Shown: positions 52,721-63,267, counted from the first letter of the stretch. The stretch is 64,000 nucleotides of DNA from Mucilaginibacter sp. (GCA_028288305.1 JAQBOA010000053.1:203841-267840), one strand, 5' to 3'. A program made the numbers and translations. The notes: generated from the sequence alone by a model not told the origin.

Positions 52721-53485
52721 ATGAGATACTCAATTTTATTCACTGCATTATTAGCAAGCAGCTTTTATATGGCAGATGCACAACAAGCAAAGCCGGAGGA
52801 TACAGAAACCTGGGATCCTATACCTAAAGTGGTGACACCAGGCAAATCATGCGGCGATGCACCTTCAGACGCTATCATATTGTTTGATGGTAAAAATTTG
52901 GATCAATGGGTGCAAAACAGTGATGGATCCCCTGCTAAATGGGATGTTAATGACGGTATATTGACTGTAAACAAAAATTATGGGAATATCGAAACTAAAC
53001 AATCCTTTACTAATTACCAGTTACATATTGAATGGCGCGAACCAGCAGATTTAGAAGGCTCCGGACAAGCCCGGGGTAACAGCGGTGTGTTTTTAGCATC
53101 ACTCGGAAAAGGTGACGCAGGATATGAATTACAGGTATTAGACTCTTATAATAATAAAACATATGTTAACGGTATGGCCGGTAGTATGTATAAACAAGCT
53201 ATCCCCTTAGCTAACCCTGGTAAGAAACCCGGTGAATGGCAAACTTATGATGTAGTTTGGACAGCACCAACTTTTAATGAAGATGGTACTGTTAAATCGC
53301 CGGCAAAAGTTACTGTAATTTTTAACGGCGTGGTTGTGGAAAACAATTTCGAATTAAAAGGCCCAACTTTATATATTGGCAAGCCTGTTTATAAAAAACA
53401 TGGGGCCTCACCTATAAAACTTCAGGCTCACGGCGATAAAAGCAAGCCCTTAAGTTTTCGCAATATATGGGTTAGGGAATTGTAA
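52721..53485 (+). CDS. DUF1080 protein, 3-keto-disaccharide hydrolase fold, secreted
   Basis: A 254-residue exported protein: signal peptide residues 1-20 (ending YMADAQQ), then a concanavalin-like beta-sandwich of the DUF1080 family (Pfam 3keto-disac_hyd). Motifs: AIILFDGKNLDQWVQNSDGS, NYQLHIEWREPADLEGSGQA, RGNSGVFLASLG, YELQVLDSYNNKTY and PIKLQAHGDKSKPLSFRNIW, all conserved in the family. Some members cleave 3-keto-glycosides produced by dehydrogenases, which fits the GMC and Gfo/Idh/MocA enzymes of this block. It ends the block; a strong terminator follows. Confidence 0.93.
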   Translation: MRYSILFTALLASSFYMADAQQAKPEDTETWDPIPKVVTPGKSCGDAPSDAIILFDGKNLDQWVQNSDGSPAKWDVNDGILTVNKNYGNIETKQSFTNYQLHIEWREPADLEGSGQARGNSGVFLASLGKGDAGYELQVLDSYNNKTYVNGMAGSMYKQAIPLANPGKKPGEWQTYDVVWTAPTFNEDGTVKSPAKVTVIFNGVVVENNFELKGPTLYIGKPVYKKHGASPIKLQAHGDKSKPLSFRNIWVREL

Positions 53486-53526
53486 TATTCTAAACAAACG
53501 TCATATTACATAATTAAATAAAGGTG

Positions 53527-53579
53527 TAACCCGGGAAGATAAATTATTGCATATAATTATCTTCCCGGGTTATTTCTTT
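53527..53579 (+). terminator. Strong terminator after the sugar block
   Basis: TAACCCGGGAAGATAA pairs perfectly with TTATCTTCCCGGGTTA (16 bp) around a 14-base loop, followed by a T-rich tail. Confidence 0.92.
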
Positions 53580-53680
53580 ACTGACTTTTAAACCTAATAT
53601 AAAATTTTCCGTATAAGTTAAGTGAGCTAATGGAATCTTTAAAAGCAAAACCAGCCACAGCTTGATTGAACCAATATAAA

Positions 53681-56600
53681 GTGAAAATTTATAAATATTT
53701 TATAATAACCATTTTTCTATTTGCCGCTTTACCTGGTTTCCCCCAAAATCAAAGCCTTAAGTTCGAACATATTGGCACAGCTGATGGATTATCACAGCTA
53801 AATATTAACTGCATCATCCAGGACAAGAACGGATTTATATGGATAGGAACAAGGGATGGGTTAAATAAATATGACGGGTACAAGTTTACCATTTACAATT
53901 ATAGCTCTAAAGATGATAATTCATTGAGTAATAGCTATGTACAGGATATTGCCGAAGACAAGGAAGGTAACTTATGGCTGGCAACTGAGGGCGGCGGCAT
54001 AAATAAATTTGATGTAAAGCACAACCTGTTTACAAGGTACCGTCACGATAATAATAACCCAAATACTATTTCAAATAACAGTGTTAATAAAATTAAAATA
54101 GATGTTGATGGCAATTTATGGATTGGAACTGAAATAGGCGGATTAGACTTTTTTAACGTCAAAACAAAAAGATTTCATCATTATGGAAATTCAGGTCATC
54201 ATGAAAAAAATAACATTGGTAATAATGTGCGCGCGCTATTAGAAGATTCAAATCATAATTTATGGGTAGGGACTTTAGGAGGAGGTTTGAGCATGCTGGA
54301 CAGAAAAACAAATACATTTAAAAGGTTTCAGCATAGTAATATTGATAAGAAAACTATTTCGGGGAATGATGTTTCTTGTATTTTTGAAGATAACAGCCAT
54401 CATATTTGGGTTGGGACCCAAACAGACGGTTTAAATTTATTAGATACCCGCACAAATACATTTACTCATTTTATTTATGACGAGAAAAATCCAAATAGCA
54501 TTAGCTCAAATGATTTGATCTGCCTTAACGAAGATGAAGAAGGGAACTTATGGGTGGGTACCGAAAATGGAGGACTTAGTATTTTAAAGAAGGGGACAAA
54601 TGAATTTTATAACTATGGCCATGATGAAATTGATAAAAGTAGTATAAATGGTAATTCTATCTATTCAATATGCAGGGATAGGTTAGGAAATATGTGGTTA
54701 GGTGCTTTCAGTGGGGGAATCAACCTTTTTAAAAGAAGTACTAAAAGTTTTAATCATTTCAGGCATAATTCATTTCCAAATAGTTTGTCTAATAATTTTG
54801 TCCTCGATCTTTTTGAAGACACTGAGAATAATATTTGGATAGGTACAGATGGAGGTGGTTTAAATAAATTCAATCCTAAAAATGGTAGTTTTATTACCTA
54901 TAAACACAATCCGTTAAATAAAAACAGCATTTCTGGTAATTATGTGCTGGTAGTTAAACAGGATTATGATGGCGACCTATGGGTTGGGAACTGGGCCGAT
55001 GGTATTAATATATTAAGCGCAAAAACTCATCACTATAGCTATCTTAAACACGACCCCGCAAATTCGAATAGCCTAAGCGGTAACAATATTTACGCAATTG
55101 CTTTTTCCAGAGATAAAAAAGCATGGATAAGTACGTTTTATACTGGTTTAAACGAATACGACAAAAGAACCAAAACTTTTAAGCATTATAAATTTGATAT
55201 TAATGATAAGCATAGTTTAGGCAGTGATATGATATTTTCCATTTTGGAAGATAAAAGGAAAAATTTGTGGGTAGGGACATCTGGCGGAGGCCTTAATCTC
55301 TTAAATCGTAAGACGGGTAAATTTACGAGATTTCAGCATGATAAAAACCGGAACAGTATAAGCAATAACACAGTTGCCGACATTTTTGAAGATCATAATG
55401 GTAAATTATGGCTAAGTACAAATTCAGGATTAAATGTTCTTGACCCGGAAACGCATCATTTTAAATGTTTTACAAAAAAAGATGGTTTGTCAAGTGATAT
55501 TATCAATGCAGTAAGAGAAGATAACAATAAAAATTTATGGATAAGCAGCAACGGAGGTTTATCAGAATATAATTCGATAACAAATACTTTTAAGAATTTC
55601 ACTACCGAAGACGGTCTTCAAAGCGATGAATATAAAGCTCACTCTGCATTAAAAGCCAGTAATGGTGTTTTATACTTCGGAGGGGTGAATGGTTTTAATT
55701 CCTTTACTCCAGGGCGGATATTAAAACCTGTAGGTTTTTCTCCTTTGGTCATAACTACATTTGAAGTATTTAATAAACCACTTGATGTAGCAAAAAAAGC
55801 TGATGACCCTTCTCCTTTAAAGCAAGATATTTCAGATACTAAATCTCTCACTTTATCCTATAAGCAATCAGTATTTTCTTTGGAATATGCAGCTCTTGAC
55901 TATGTCTCGTCCAATAAAAAAAGTTATGCATATATATTGGAGAATTTTGATAAAGAATGGAATTTTGTTGGAAGCAGAAACACTGTTTCATACACCAATA
56001 TCCCACCGGGAAACTATACATTTAAATTAAAGTATCAAAATAGTGCGGGCTTATGGTCTCCGGTTAGCACGGAGCTTAAAATTACTATTGTACCGCCATT
56101 TTGGTTAACATGGTGGTTTGATTTATTTTGTGTGTTGTTTATCATTGGCAGTGTTTATGCGCTATTCAGGTATCGCATTAAACGTATAAAATTACAAAAA
56201 TTAATACTTGAAAAACAAGTACAGGAACGTACAGAAAGTCTGGCCAAATTGACTATTGAAGAGCGTGAATCGCGTCAGGCAGCTGAAATCGCCCGTGAAG
56301 AAGCCGAGAAAGCGAATCAAGCAAAAAGTATTTTTCTAGCCATGATGAGCCATGAAATACGTACGCCTATGAATGGTGTTATTGGTATGGCTACCCTGCT
56401 AACAAATACTTCACTTACTGATGAACAACTGGAATATGCAGAAACCATTAAAAGTAGCGCCGATGCATTATTAAATGTGATAAATGATGTCCTTGATTTT
56501 TCAAAAATCGAGTCAGACAGTATGGAATTAGAAGAGGTGGATTTTGATTTACGGGATTGTGTGGAAGGTGTGCTCGATGTTTTTGCTGTGAAGGCATCAC

Positions 56601-57856
56601 AAATTGACCTTGTATACCAATTGGATTATGATGTTCCATCACAGATAATAGGTGACTCCTTAAGATTACGACAAGTTTTAATTAACCTGGTTAGTAATGG
56701 AATAAAATTTACCAATAAGGGGGAAGTATTTATTAGCGTAAAAGTCGCAGAGCAGAAGATCAATGATATAGTATTGAAATTTAGTGTACGCGATACGGGT
56801 ATAGGTATTGCTGATGATAAATTAAATAAACTATTTAAAGTTTTCTCGCAGGTTGACTCAAGTACAACCCGTAAATACGGTGGAACTGGCCTTGGATTGG
56901 CAATAAGTGAAAAGCTTGTTAAGTTAATGGGCGGCGAAATAAGTGTAGAAAGTAAAGTTGGAATAGGAACAACTTTCTCATTTACTATAAAAACCAAAGC
57001 CGGTCATAAAACGAAGCGTAATTATGTTTATTTAAATACTGCAGAGTTTAAAGATAAACATGTTTTAGTGGTTGACGATAATTCAACAAACAGGGAAATT
57101 TTGGAAGTTCAGCTTAAGCAATGGACGTTTGTACCAATTATGGCTGATTCTGGAGCGCAGGCATTAGAAATACTTTCTTCAAAAAAACATATCGACCTCA
57201 TTATTTCTGATATGAACATGCCCGGAATGGATGGTGTACAGTTGGCAAAAAGGATAAGGAAAAACCACCTGGATTTGCCAATAATTTTATTAAGTTCAAT
57301 GGGTAATGAAGACAGCAGAAACGAAGCATACTTGTTTAATGCAATATTAACCAAACCTGCCAGGCAACAAGTATTATATAAGCATATTGTAGAACAGTTA
57401 AAGGCACAGAGTAGCGGAATTAAAGAGATTGAAACAGTGAAATCGCTATTTTCAAAAGATTTTGGGAGACAATATCAAATGGATATTTTGATTGCGGAGG
57501 ATAATCTTATTAATCAAAAGCTTGCTGAGCACATATTCATTAAAATGGGTTACACTCCTGATATTGTAACAGACGGGCACGAAGCGTTAAACGCATTGAT
57601 CGGCAAAAAATATGATATAGTGTTTATGGATGTGCAAATGCCTGGGATAGACGGTTTAGAGGCTACACGTTTTATACGCAAAAATATGGATTACCAACCA
57701 GTAATTGTAGCTATGACGGCAAATGCTATGCCCAAAGATAGAGAAGTATGCATAAAGGCCGGAATGGATGATTATTTAAGCAAGCCGATGAAAGTAGCCG
57801 AAATTATGGATGTTTTAGAAAGATGGTGGAAGCATAAAAATGAAATTAGTGCTTAA
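53681..57856 (+). CDS. Hybrid two-component sensor: propeller, kinase and two receiver domains
   Basis: A 1391-residue membrane protein built like the Bacteroidota hybrid two-component systems. Signal peptide ([19 protein letters not shown]), then about 14 Reg_prop repeats forming two beta-propellers (residues 30-690; [13 protein letters not shown] units), a Y_Y_Y domain, one membrane helix near residue 810-830, HisKA with phospho-acceptor H891 in [12 protein letters not shown], ATPase ([19 protein letters not shown]), receiver 1 with D1177 and receiver 2 with D1317. The usual C-terminal AraC DNA-binding domain is absent. It lies just after the sugar block and may sense its substrate, but it must signal to another protein. 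Start: GTG 53681 gives a clean signal peptide; TTG 53666 would add five residues. Confidence 0.93.
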   Translation: MKIYKYFIITIFLFAALPGFPQNQSLKFEHIGTADGLSQLNINCIIQDKNGFIWIGTRDGLNKYDGYKFTIYNYSSKDDNSLSNSYVQDIAEDKEGNLWLATEGGGINKFDVKHNLFTRYRHDNNNPNTISNNSVNKIKIDVDGNLWIGTEIGGLDFFNVKTKRFHHYGNSGHHEKNNIGNNVRALLEDSNHNLWVGTLGGGLSMLDRKTNTFKRFQHSNIDKKTISGNDVSCIFEDNSHHIWVGTQTDGLNLLDTRTNTFTHFIYDEKNPNSISSNDLICLNEDEEGNLWVGTENGGLSILKKGTNEFYNYGHDEIDKSSINGNSIYSICRDRLGNMWLGAFSGGINLFKRSTKSFNHFRHNSFPNSLSNNFVLDLFEDTENNIWIGTDGGGLNKFNPKNGSFITYKHNPLNKNSISGNYVLVVKQDYDGDLWVGNWADGINILSAKTHHYSYLKHDPANSNSLSGNNIYAIAFSRDKKAWISTFYTGLNEYDKRTKTFKHYKFDINDKHSLGSDMIFSILEDKRKNLWVGTSGGGLNLLNRKTGKFTRFQHDKNRNSISNNTVADIFEDHNGKLWLSTNSGLNVLDPETHHFKCFTKKDGLSSDIINAVREDNNKNLWISSNGGLSEYNSITNTFKNFTTEDGLQSDEYKAHSALKASNGVLYFGGVNGFNSFTPGRILKPVGFSPLVITTFEVFNKPLDVAKKADDPSPLKQDISDTKSLTLSYKQSVFSLEYAALDYVSSNKKSYAYILENFDKEWNFVGSRNTVSYTNIPPGNYTFKLKYQNSAGLWSPVSTELKITIVPPFWLTWWFDLFCVLFIIGSVYALFRYRIKRIKLQKLILEKQVQERTESLAKLTIEERESRQAAEIAREEAEKANQAKSIFLAMMSHEIRTPMNGVIGMATLLTNTSLTDEQLEYAETIKSSADALLNVINDVLDFSKIESDSMELEEVDFDLRDCVEGVLDVFAVKASQIDLVYQLDYDVPSQIIGDSLRLRQVLINLVSNGIKFTNKGEVFISVKVAEQKINDIVLKFSVRDTGIGIADDKLNKLFKVFSQVDSSTTRKYGGTGLGLAISEKLVKLMGGEISVESKVGIGTTFSFTIKTKAGHKTKRNYVYLNTAEFKDKHVLVVDDNSTNREILEVQLKQWTFVPIMADSGAQALEILSSKKHIDLIISDMNMPGMDGVQLAKRIRKNHLDLPIILLSSMGNEDSRNEAYLFNAILTKPARQQVLYKHIVEQLKAQSSGIKEIETVKSLFSKDFGRQYQMDILIAEDNLINQKLAEHIFIKMGYTPDIVTDGHEALNALIGKKYDIVFMDVQMPGIDGLEATRFIRKNMDYQPVIVAMTANAMPKDREVCIKAGMDDYLSKPMKVAEIMDVLERWWKHKNEISA

Positions 57857-58029
57857 TCGATTATCTAAAGAGTATAGCAAATGATTAATATTTACAGAAT
57901 TAATCATTTTAATCCCTTAATCTCAATACCTATTCCTTTAAATAAAATCCTATTGATCATTAACTAATAAGTTACAATTAAATATTAAATGAAAAAGGTA
58001 AATTCACCTTTAAATTTAATAGTTAAATT

Positions 58030-58824
58030 ATGAGATCAATTTGTAAACCCCTTTCCTTTTATTTTAGTCTTTTTTTGGTTTTAATTGGCATCAGCGCGGG
58101 CGTAAACGCTAAAGCAGCTGAAAGCTATTATTATGAATTAAAAATTTATCATCTTAAAACCCAGACCCAGGAAGATCGCCTCGATCAATACTTGCAAAAT
58201 GCATACTTACCGGCTATGCACCGGATGGGCATTAAAAATGTCGGCGTATTTAAGCCGGTTGAAAGCGATACCTCAGGTAAGCGGGTTTATGTTTTAACTC
58301 CTTTCCGTACCTGGAGCCAGTTTGAAAACCTTGAGCAAAAATTAATGGGTGATAACGAGTATGTTACTGCTGCAAAAGATTATATCGATGCACCGTATAA
58401 TGATGCGCCATACACCCGTTTGGAAACAATAGTACTAAAAGCATTCCCTAAAATGACTGAGCCTGCTGTTCCTAACCTTACAGCTAACAAAACCGACCGT
58501 GTTTATGAGTTGCGCAGTTATGAAAGTGCCACTGAAAAATTTAATGTAAATAAAGTACGTATGTTTAATGATGGCAATGAAGTTGCTCTTTTTAAGCGGC
58601 TTGGTTTTAACGCGGTATTTTATGCCGAAGTTTTAGCAGGCAGCCACCAGCCTAATTTAATGTATATGACTACATTTAACAGCCGGCCGGACAGGGATAA
58701 ACATTGGGATGCTTTTTCAAACGACCCGGAATGGAAAACCTTAGTTGCAAAACCAGAGTATCAGCATAATGTTTCGAAGGCTGATATTATATTTTTGCAC
58801 CCTACTGCATATTCAGATTTTTAA
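58030..58824 (+). CDS. NIPSNAP-family exported protein
   Basis: A 264-residue protein with a signal peptide (residues 1-31, ending VNAKAAE) and two tandem NIPSNAP (ferredoxin-like) domains: YYYELKIYHLKTQTQEDRL with the alternate strand-helix pattern near residues 35-130, and DRVYELRSYESATEKFNVNK near 155-250. NIPSNAP proteins are dimeric alpha/beta barrels of largely unknown function; bacterial ones often accompany oxidoreductases. Here the stop codon is immediately followed by the ATG of an FAD-dependent oxidoreductase, so translation is probably coupled and the two may act together. Confidence 0.9.
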   Translation: MRSICKPLSFYFSLFLVLIGISAGVNAKAAESYYYELKIYHLKTQTQEDRLDQYLQNAYLPAMHRMGIKNVGVFKPVESDTSGKRVYVLTPFRTWSQFENLEQKLMGDNEYVTAAKDYIDAPYNDAPYTRLETIVLKAFPKMTEPAVPNLTANKTDRVYELRSYESATEKFNVNKVRMFNDGNEVALFKRLGFNAVFYAEVLAGSHQPNLMYMTTFNSRPDRDKHWDAFSNDPEWKTLVAKPEYQHNVSKADIIFLHPTAYSDF

Positions 58825-60258
58825 ATGACGCTTGAAAAACGCGACTATGATGCTGTAGTTGTAGGCTCCGGGCCAAACGGTTTGGCTGCTGCAATATTGT
58901 TACAGCAAAATGGATTGTCAGTTTTATTGCTCGAAGGTAAAGAAACAATTGGCGGCGGACTGCGCTCCGCTGAACTTACTTTACCTGGTTATATACATGA
59001 TATTTGCTCAGCTATTCATCCGCTTGCTGTAGCATCTCCTTTTTTTAAACAGCTTCCGTTAAATGATCACGGACTGGAATTTATTTATCCGGAAATAGCA
59101 GCGGCGCATCCCTTCGACAATGGAGCCGCTGCTATTCTTAAAAAATCAGTTGAGGAAACTGCAAAACTGCTTGGCGCCGATGAACAAGCTTACCTGGATT
59201 TAATGAAACCAGTCGTAAAAGACTGGCCCGCTATTGTTCAGGATATTTTAGGTCCTTTGCATTACCCCGAGCACCCTTTTGCACTTGCTCGTTTTGGTTT
59301 GAAAGCGTTAACACCTGCAACCCTTTTGGCAAAGCGGTTTAAAACACCAGAAGCCAAAGGATTAATTGCCGGAATGGCGGCGCACTCCATACAACCATTA
59401 ACAAACATAGCAACTTCGGCCACAGCTTTAGTATTAATGGCTTTAGCACACTCCGATGGCTGGCCGATTCCGAAAGGAGGTTCAAATCAAATTGCCAATG
59501 CATTAGCATCTTATTTCATTTCCCTTGGAGGAAAAATAGAAACCAATGTTTATGTGCAGTCTTTGGAGCAACTACCATCAGCCCATGCGGTGTTGCTTGA
59601 TGTAACACCAAGGCAATTGCTGCAAATTGCCGGGCATCGCTTTTCAACCATCTATAAATGCCAACTGGAACGCTATAGATATGGAATGGGTGTTTTTAAG
59701 GTAGATTGGGCGCTTGATGCTCCAATACCGTTTACAGCCCAGGAATGTAAACAAGCCGGCACAGTTCACATCGGTAACACCATAAAAGAGATTGCAGATT
59801 ATGAACAGCAGATATGGAGAGGCAAACTACTGGAACAACCATTTGTGCTGTTGGCCCAGCCCAGCTTGTTTGATCCTTCAAGGGCACCACAGGGAAAACA
59901 TACTGCCTGGGCCTATTGCCATGTGCCAAAAGGTTCAGAAAAAGACATGACCGAAGCCATTGAAAACCAGGTTGAACGTTTTGCACCAGGTTTTAAGAAC
60001 ACTATACTGGCTAAACATACCATGAATACCGCTCAGATGGAAATCTATAATCCCAATTATATAGGTGGTGATATCAACGGAGGGGCATTTGATATTAGCC
60101 AGTTATTTACCAGACCTGCATTACGGCTCTCACCCTATAAAACATCGGCAAAAGGTATTTATATCTGCTCTTCTTCAACCCCTCCCGGCGGTGGCGTTCA
60201 TGGCATGTGCGGTTATCATGCGGCTAAGAGAGTGCTGAAGGACATCTTTAATCACTGA
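58825..60258 (+). CDS. FAD-dependent oxidoreductase, phytoene-desaturase-like
   Basis: A 477-residue flavoprotein of the NAD(P)/FAD-dependent oxidoreductase superfamily closest in style to CrtI/phytoene dehydrogenase-like proteins. Dinucleotide site: AVVVGSGPNGLAAAILLQQN at residues 10-29, then ETIGGGLRSAELTLPGYIHD; the C-terminal FAD motif is GIYICSSSTPPGGGVHGMCG. There is no signal peptide although the upstream partner gene encodes an exported protein. Not a carotenoid operon, since no crtB-like gene is near. The substrate is unknown. Zero-base spacing from the NIPSNAP gene implies one transcript. Confidence 0.9.
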   Translation: MTLEKRDYDAVVVGSGPNGLAAAILLQQNGLSVLLLEGKETIGGGLRSAELTLPGYIHDICSAIHPLAVASPFFKQLPLNDHGLEFIYPEIAAAHPFDNGAAAILKKSVEETAKLLGADEQAYLDLMKPVVKDWPAIVQDILGPLHYPEHPFALARFGLKALTPATLLAKRFKTPEAKGLIAGMAAHSIQPLTNIATSATALVLMALAHSDGWPIPKGGSNQIANALASYFISLGGKIETNVYVQSLEQLPSAHAVLLDVTPRQLLQIAGHRFSTIYKCQLERYRYGMGVFKVDWALDAPIPFTAQECKQAGTVHIGNTIKEIADYEQQIWRGKLLEQPFVLLAQPSLFDPSRAPQGKHTAWAYCHVPKGSEKDMTEAIENQVERFAPGFKNTILAKHTMNTAQMEIYNPNYIGGDINGGAFDISQLFTRPALRLSPYKTSAKGIYICSSSTPPGGGVHGMCGYHAAKRVLKDIFNH

Positions 60259-60261
60259 TTT

Positions 60262-60350
60262 TAGTTGATTTAGCAGATTCCACAGATTTTAAACGCATTT
60301 TTTGAAAAATCAGCATAATCAAATAAACCAGCTTAATCAATGGTTCAGAC
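60262..60350. repeat. AATCAGCTTAATCAATGGTTCAGAC-type repeat
   Basis: The spacer contains gattttagttgatttagcag and its near complement aatcagcataatcaaataaa plus cagcttaatcaatggttcag. The unit atcagcttaatcagcggt also occurs at 2221-2238, so it is a dispersed family. Confidence 0.5.
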
Positions 60351-60437
60351 AATTGTCCATTATCAAAATTTTTGTTCGATATCGATCACTTTTTAAATAT
60401 TTTAATTAGTAATTGTTTGATTATTAATTATTTATCC

Positions 60438-60454
60438 TTGGTACAGCTATTGCA
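60438..60454 (+). promoter_or_regulatory. Sigma-54 (-24/-12) promoter of the efflux operon
   Basis: TTGGTACAGCTATTGCA contains GG at 60440-60441 and GC at 60452-60453 separated by exactly ten bases, and agrees with TGGCAC-N5-TTGCA at all but one position. It is 26 bases before the adaptor ATG. No sigma-54 activator gene is in the window; it may follow the operon beyond its end. Confidence 0.65.
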
Positions 60455-60480
60455 AACTCTATTGCTATACAAAGTACTAT

Positions 60481-61725
60481 ATGGACAAAGAGATTACACA
60501 GGAAGTTTCATTGCAAAACAGAAAAAAGGCAATTTTAGTGAGCGTTGTGGTTACATCAATTCTCATAATTGCTATTTGGATGGTGCGCACAGCCTTTAAA
60601 TCTTCTATAAAAAGGTCAGAAATAACTACGGCTGTTGTCGAAACCGGTAACATCGAAAATACCATTAACGCTACCGGAGAGGTTTTACCCGAGTTTGAAG
60701 AAATTTTAACAAGCCCCATCAACGCCTCTATTAAAAATGTGATTATGGACCCAGGTAATAAAGTGAGTGCCGGACAATCTATTCTTACCCTTGATAAATC
60801 AGCTACCCAAAATGATTACAACAAGCAGAAATTTCAGCTCGAGTCAAAACAAAATGAGATAAAAAAGTTGAAGCTCGATCTGGATAAAAGTTTCTTTGAT
60901 ATTCAGTCAAACAATGATATCAAACAATTACACATCGGCAACCTTGCTGACGCTGTTGAAAACGCCAAACGCTTGTACAATGCTGGCGGAGGAACTCGTG
61001 AAGGTATTGAACAGGCCGAGCTAAACTTAAAAGTAGCACAGCTTGAGAAAAAACAAATTGAGAACGAAATAAGAAACAAGCAGCAAACCATGCAAATCGA
61101 AATAAAAGAGGCGCAAATTGCTGCTGATATATTGCAGAGCGATCTCAATGCCTTGCAACACAAATTAGATCTTGCTAATATCGTTGCAACCCGCTCAGGT
61201 GTGGTAACCTATGTAAATAAAAATATAGGAGCCAATGTTAAGGAAGGTGAGTCACTGGCCAGGATAGCCGACTTGGGAAGTTTTAAAGTTCAGGGCAGCA
61301 TTTCAGATAATTCCCTCGATCAAATACACGTGGCGCTCCCGGTTATTGTACTTATTAATGATACCCAATTACGGGGGCATGTAGTAAATGTTTCTCCGTC
61401 AATTCAAAACAGCATCATATCATTCGATATTCAATTGGACGAGCGCAATAACAAGCAGCTTCGGCCTAATATGAAAGTAGATGTTTATTTGATTACTGCT
61501 ACACATAACCACATAATGCGAGTTGCAAACGGCCCGGCATTTAAGGGGCCATCCTTGCAGGATATTTTTGTAATAAATAACGGGAAAGCAGAAAGACGAA
61601 CTGTCCATATCGGTCTTACCAATTTTGATTATGTGGAGATAAAAGACGGCGTAAAACCAGGTGACGTAGTGATCACATCGGATATGAGTGAGTTTAAAAA
61701 TTCAAAGGAGATTACTATCAACTAG
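60481..61725 (+). CDS. HlyD/RND-type periplasmic adaptor
   Basis: A 414-residue membrane-fusion protein linking an inner-membrane transporter to an outer-membrane channel. One N-terminal helix (residues 19-39, ILVSVVVTSILIIAIWMV), a barrel and lipoyl half (NTINATGEVLPEFEE, MDPGNKVSAGQSILTLDKS), a long coiled-coil hairpin (residues 115-230, rich in K, E, Q), the second lipoyl half (VATRSGVVTYVNKNIGANVKEGESL), then the beta-barrel and membrane-proximal domains. It is followed by TolC-like and ABC ATPase genes, so it probably serves a MacB-type ABC exporter rather than an RND pump. Expression appears to depend on the sigma-54 promoter immediately upstream. Confidence 0.92.
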   Translation: MDKEITQEVSLQNRKKAILVSVVVTSILIIAIWMVRTAFKSSIKRSEITTAVVETGNIENTINATGEVLPEFEEILTSPINASIKNVIMDPGNKVSAGQSILTLDKSATQNDYNKQKFQLESKQNEIKKLKLDLDKSFFDIQSNNDIKQLHIGNLADAVENAKRLYNAGGGTREGIEQAELNLKVAQLEKKQIENEIRNKQQTMQIEIKEAQIAADILQSDLNALQHKLDLANIVATRSGVVTYVNKNIGANVKEGESLARIADLGSFKVQGSISDNSLDQIHVALPVIVLINDTQLRGHVVNVSPSIQNSIISFDIQLDERNNKQLRPNMKVDVYLITATHNHIMRVANGPAFKGPSLQDIFVINNGKAERRTVHIGLTNFDYVEIKDGVKPGDVVITSDMSEFKNSKEITIN

Positions 61726-61809
61726 TGAGTGGTTTATTGGGTTGATTAAGTTGATTCGGTTATTATAATCCTGGCAATCCTAAAATCTTATGAATCATAA
61801 TTCAGACAA

Positions 61810-63267
61810 ATGAAACTTATATATATTATATTATTTTTTACCATCAGCTACAATGGATTTTGTTCCGTGAGCAGCGATACTACATGGCTTTCGCTGAAAC
61901 AGGTGGTGGAAATGGCAAAGGCTAATTCAATTGCGGCGAAACAAGCCAGCACTACCCAGGAAACAAAATACTGGTTATGGAGAACTTATAAATCAAACTA
62001 TCAGCCTCAATTATCTTTAAGCGGAAATTTACCCGGCTATTTTAAAACAAGTACCCCGGTTGTACAACCGGATGGATCCATATTATTTCAATCTATCAAT
62101 TATGATAATTCTTCAGTTACTTTAAATTTTAGTCAAAGCATAACAGCCACAGGAGCAACTATTTACGGTATGACACAGATGCAGCGCTTTGATGATTTTA
62201 GCCGGCATAATGTTTTATACAATGGTGTTCCATATGCAATAGGCTTTAGTCAGCCTTTGGGTCAGTATAACAGTTTAAAGTGGGATAAAAGAATTCAACC
62301 TTTATTATTTAATGAAAGCAAACAGGCCTATATTGAATCGCAGGAACAAATATCTGTCACTGTAACCGGGTATTTCTTTGATCTTTTACTTGCCCAGGTA
62401 AACCTGGAAACGGCAGAAGCCAATTTTACAAATACCCAAAAGATATTGAAAATTGCCAATTTGAAATTCAGCCTGGGAAAAGTTTCAAAAAATGAAATTT
62501 TGCAGTTGCAGTTGGAGCAGTTAAATGCAAAAAAAGCTGTGGGTACGTCAAAACGTGATATGGAGATAGCAACTCTTAATTTACGCAGCTATATTGGCCA
62601 GGAGGGTGATCATAAAATTGTATTGTCAGTTCCTGAAACCATTAGCCAGATGACGGTAACTTCTGAGAGGGTTTTAGCTGAAGCATTTGAAAATCGTTCG
62701 GATGCCATAGCATTTGTAAGACGTGTTGCTGAAGCAAAAAGGGATGTTGCTTTAGCGCATGGACAAACAGGTTTAACAGCTAATTTGACTGCAAATTTAG
62801 GAACTTCAAATTCGGCGGGTAGTATTCCTGGTGTTTACCGTTCACCACAAAACCAGCAATTGCTGCAATTGCAATTTTCGATACCTGTATTAGATTGGGG
62901 CCGTTCAAAGGCGAAGATAAAAACAGCCGAAGCAAATCAGCAATTTACGGAATATTCGGTTGAACAGGATAAACAAACCTTTAAACAGCAAATTGTAACG
63001 CAGGTATCCTTGTTTAACGAGATGAAGGAACAATTGGCATTTACAGCGGAAGCCGATAGCATTGCTTCTGAAAAGTATAAAATTGCCAGGGAACGGTACG
63101 TATTAGGCGACCTGAGCATAACCGACCTTAGTATAGCTTTCACCGAGAATGACCAGGCCAAAAGAGATTATGTTCAATCGCTTCGTGATTTTTGGAGCGC
63201 TTATTACCAATTAAGGTATCTGTCACTGTATGACTTTGAGAAAGATGAAAAAATAACTTATAAATAA
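61810..63267 (+). CDS. TolC-family outer-membrane channel protein
   Basis: A 485-residue outer-membrane efflux protein. Signal peptide residues 1-19, then two homologous OEP halves: SLKQVVEMAKANSIAAKQAS opens the first, long helices at residues 190-270 (LEQLNAKKAVGTSKRDME) and 415-460, and WDWGRSKAK-like QFSIPVLDWGRSKAKIK opens the second, which is the usual OEP signature. Trimers form the trans-envelope duct for the adaptor encoded 84 bases upstream. Its 3' end (DEKITYK plus stop) is duplicated 200 bases downstream, on the far side of a palindromic repeat. Confidence 0.92.
   Translation: MKLIYIILFFTISYNGFCSVSSDTTWLSLKQVVEMAKANSIAAKQASTTQETKYWLWRTYKSNYQPQLSLSGNLPGYFKTSTPVVQPDGSILFQSINYDNSSVTLNFSQSITATGATIYGMTQMQRFDDFSRHNVLYNGVPYAIGFSQPLGQYNSLKWDKRIQPLLFNESKQAYIESQEQISVTVTGYFFDLLLAQVNLETAEANFTNTQKILKIANLKFSLGKVSKNEILQLQLEQLNAKKAVGTSKRDMEIATLNLRSYIGQEGDHKIVLSVPETISQMTVTSERVLAEAFENRSDAIAFVRRVAEAKRDVALAHGQTGLTANLTANLGTSNSAGSIPGVYRSPQNQQLLQLQFSIPVLDWGRSKAKIKTAEANQQFTEYSVEQDKQTFKQQIVTQVSLFNEMKEQLAFTAEADSIASEKYKIARERYVLGDLSITDLSIAFTENDQAKRDYVQSLRDFWSAYYQLRYLSLYDFEKDEKITYK

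Noticed and set aside
60372..60599. Plus-strand 75-residue frame across the adaptor promoter
   Set aside because: It covers the sigma-54 promoter and overlaps the adaptor gene in another frame with no family resemblance.
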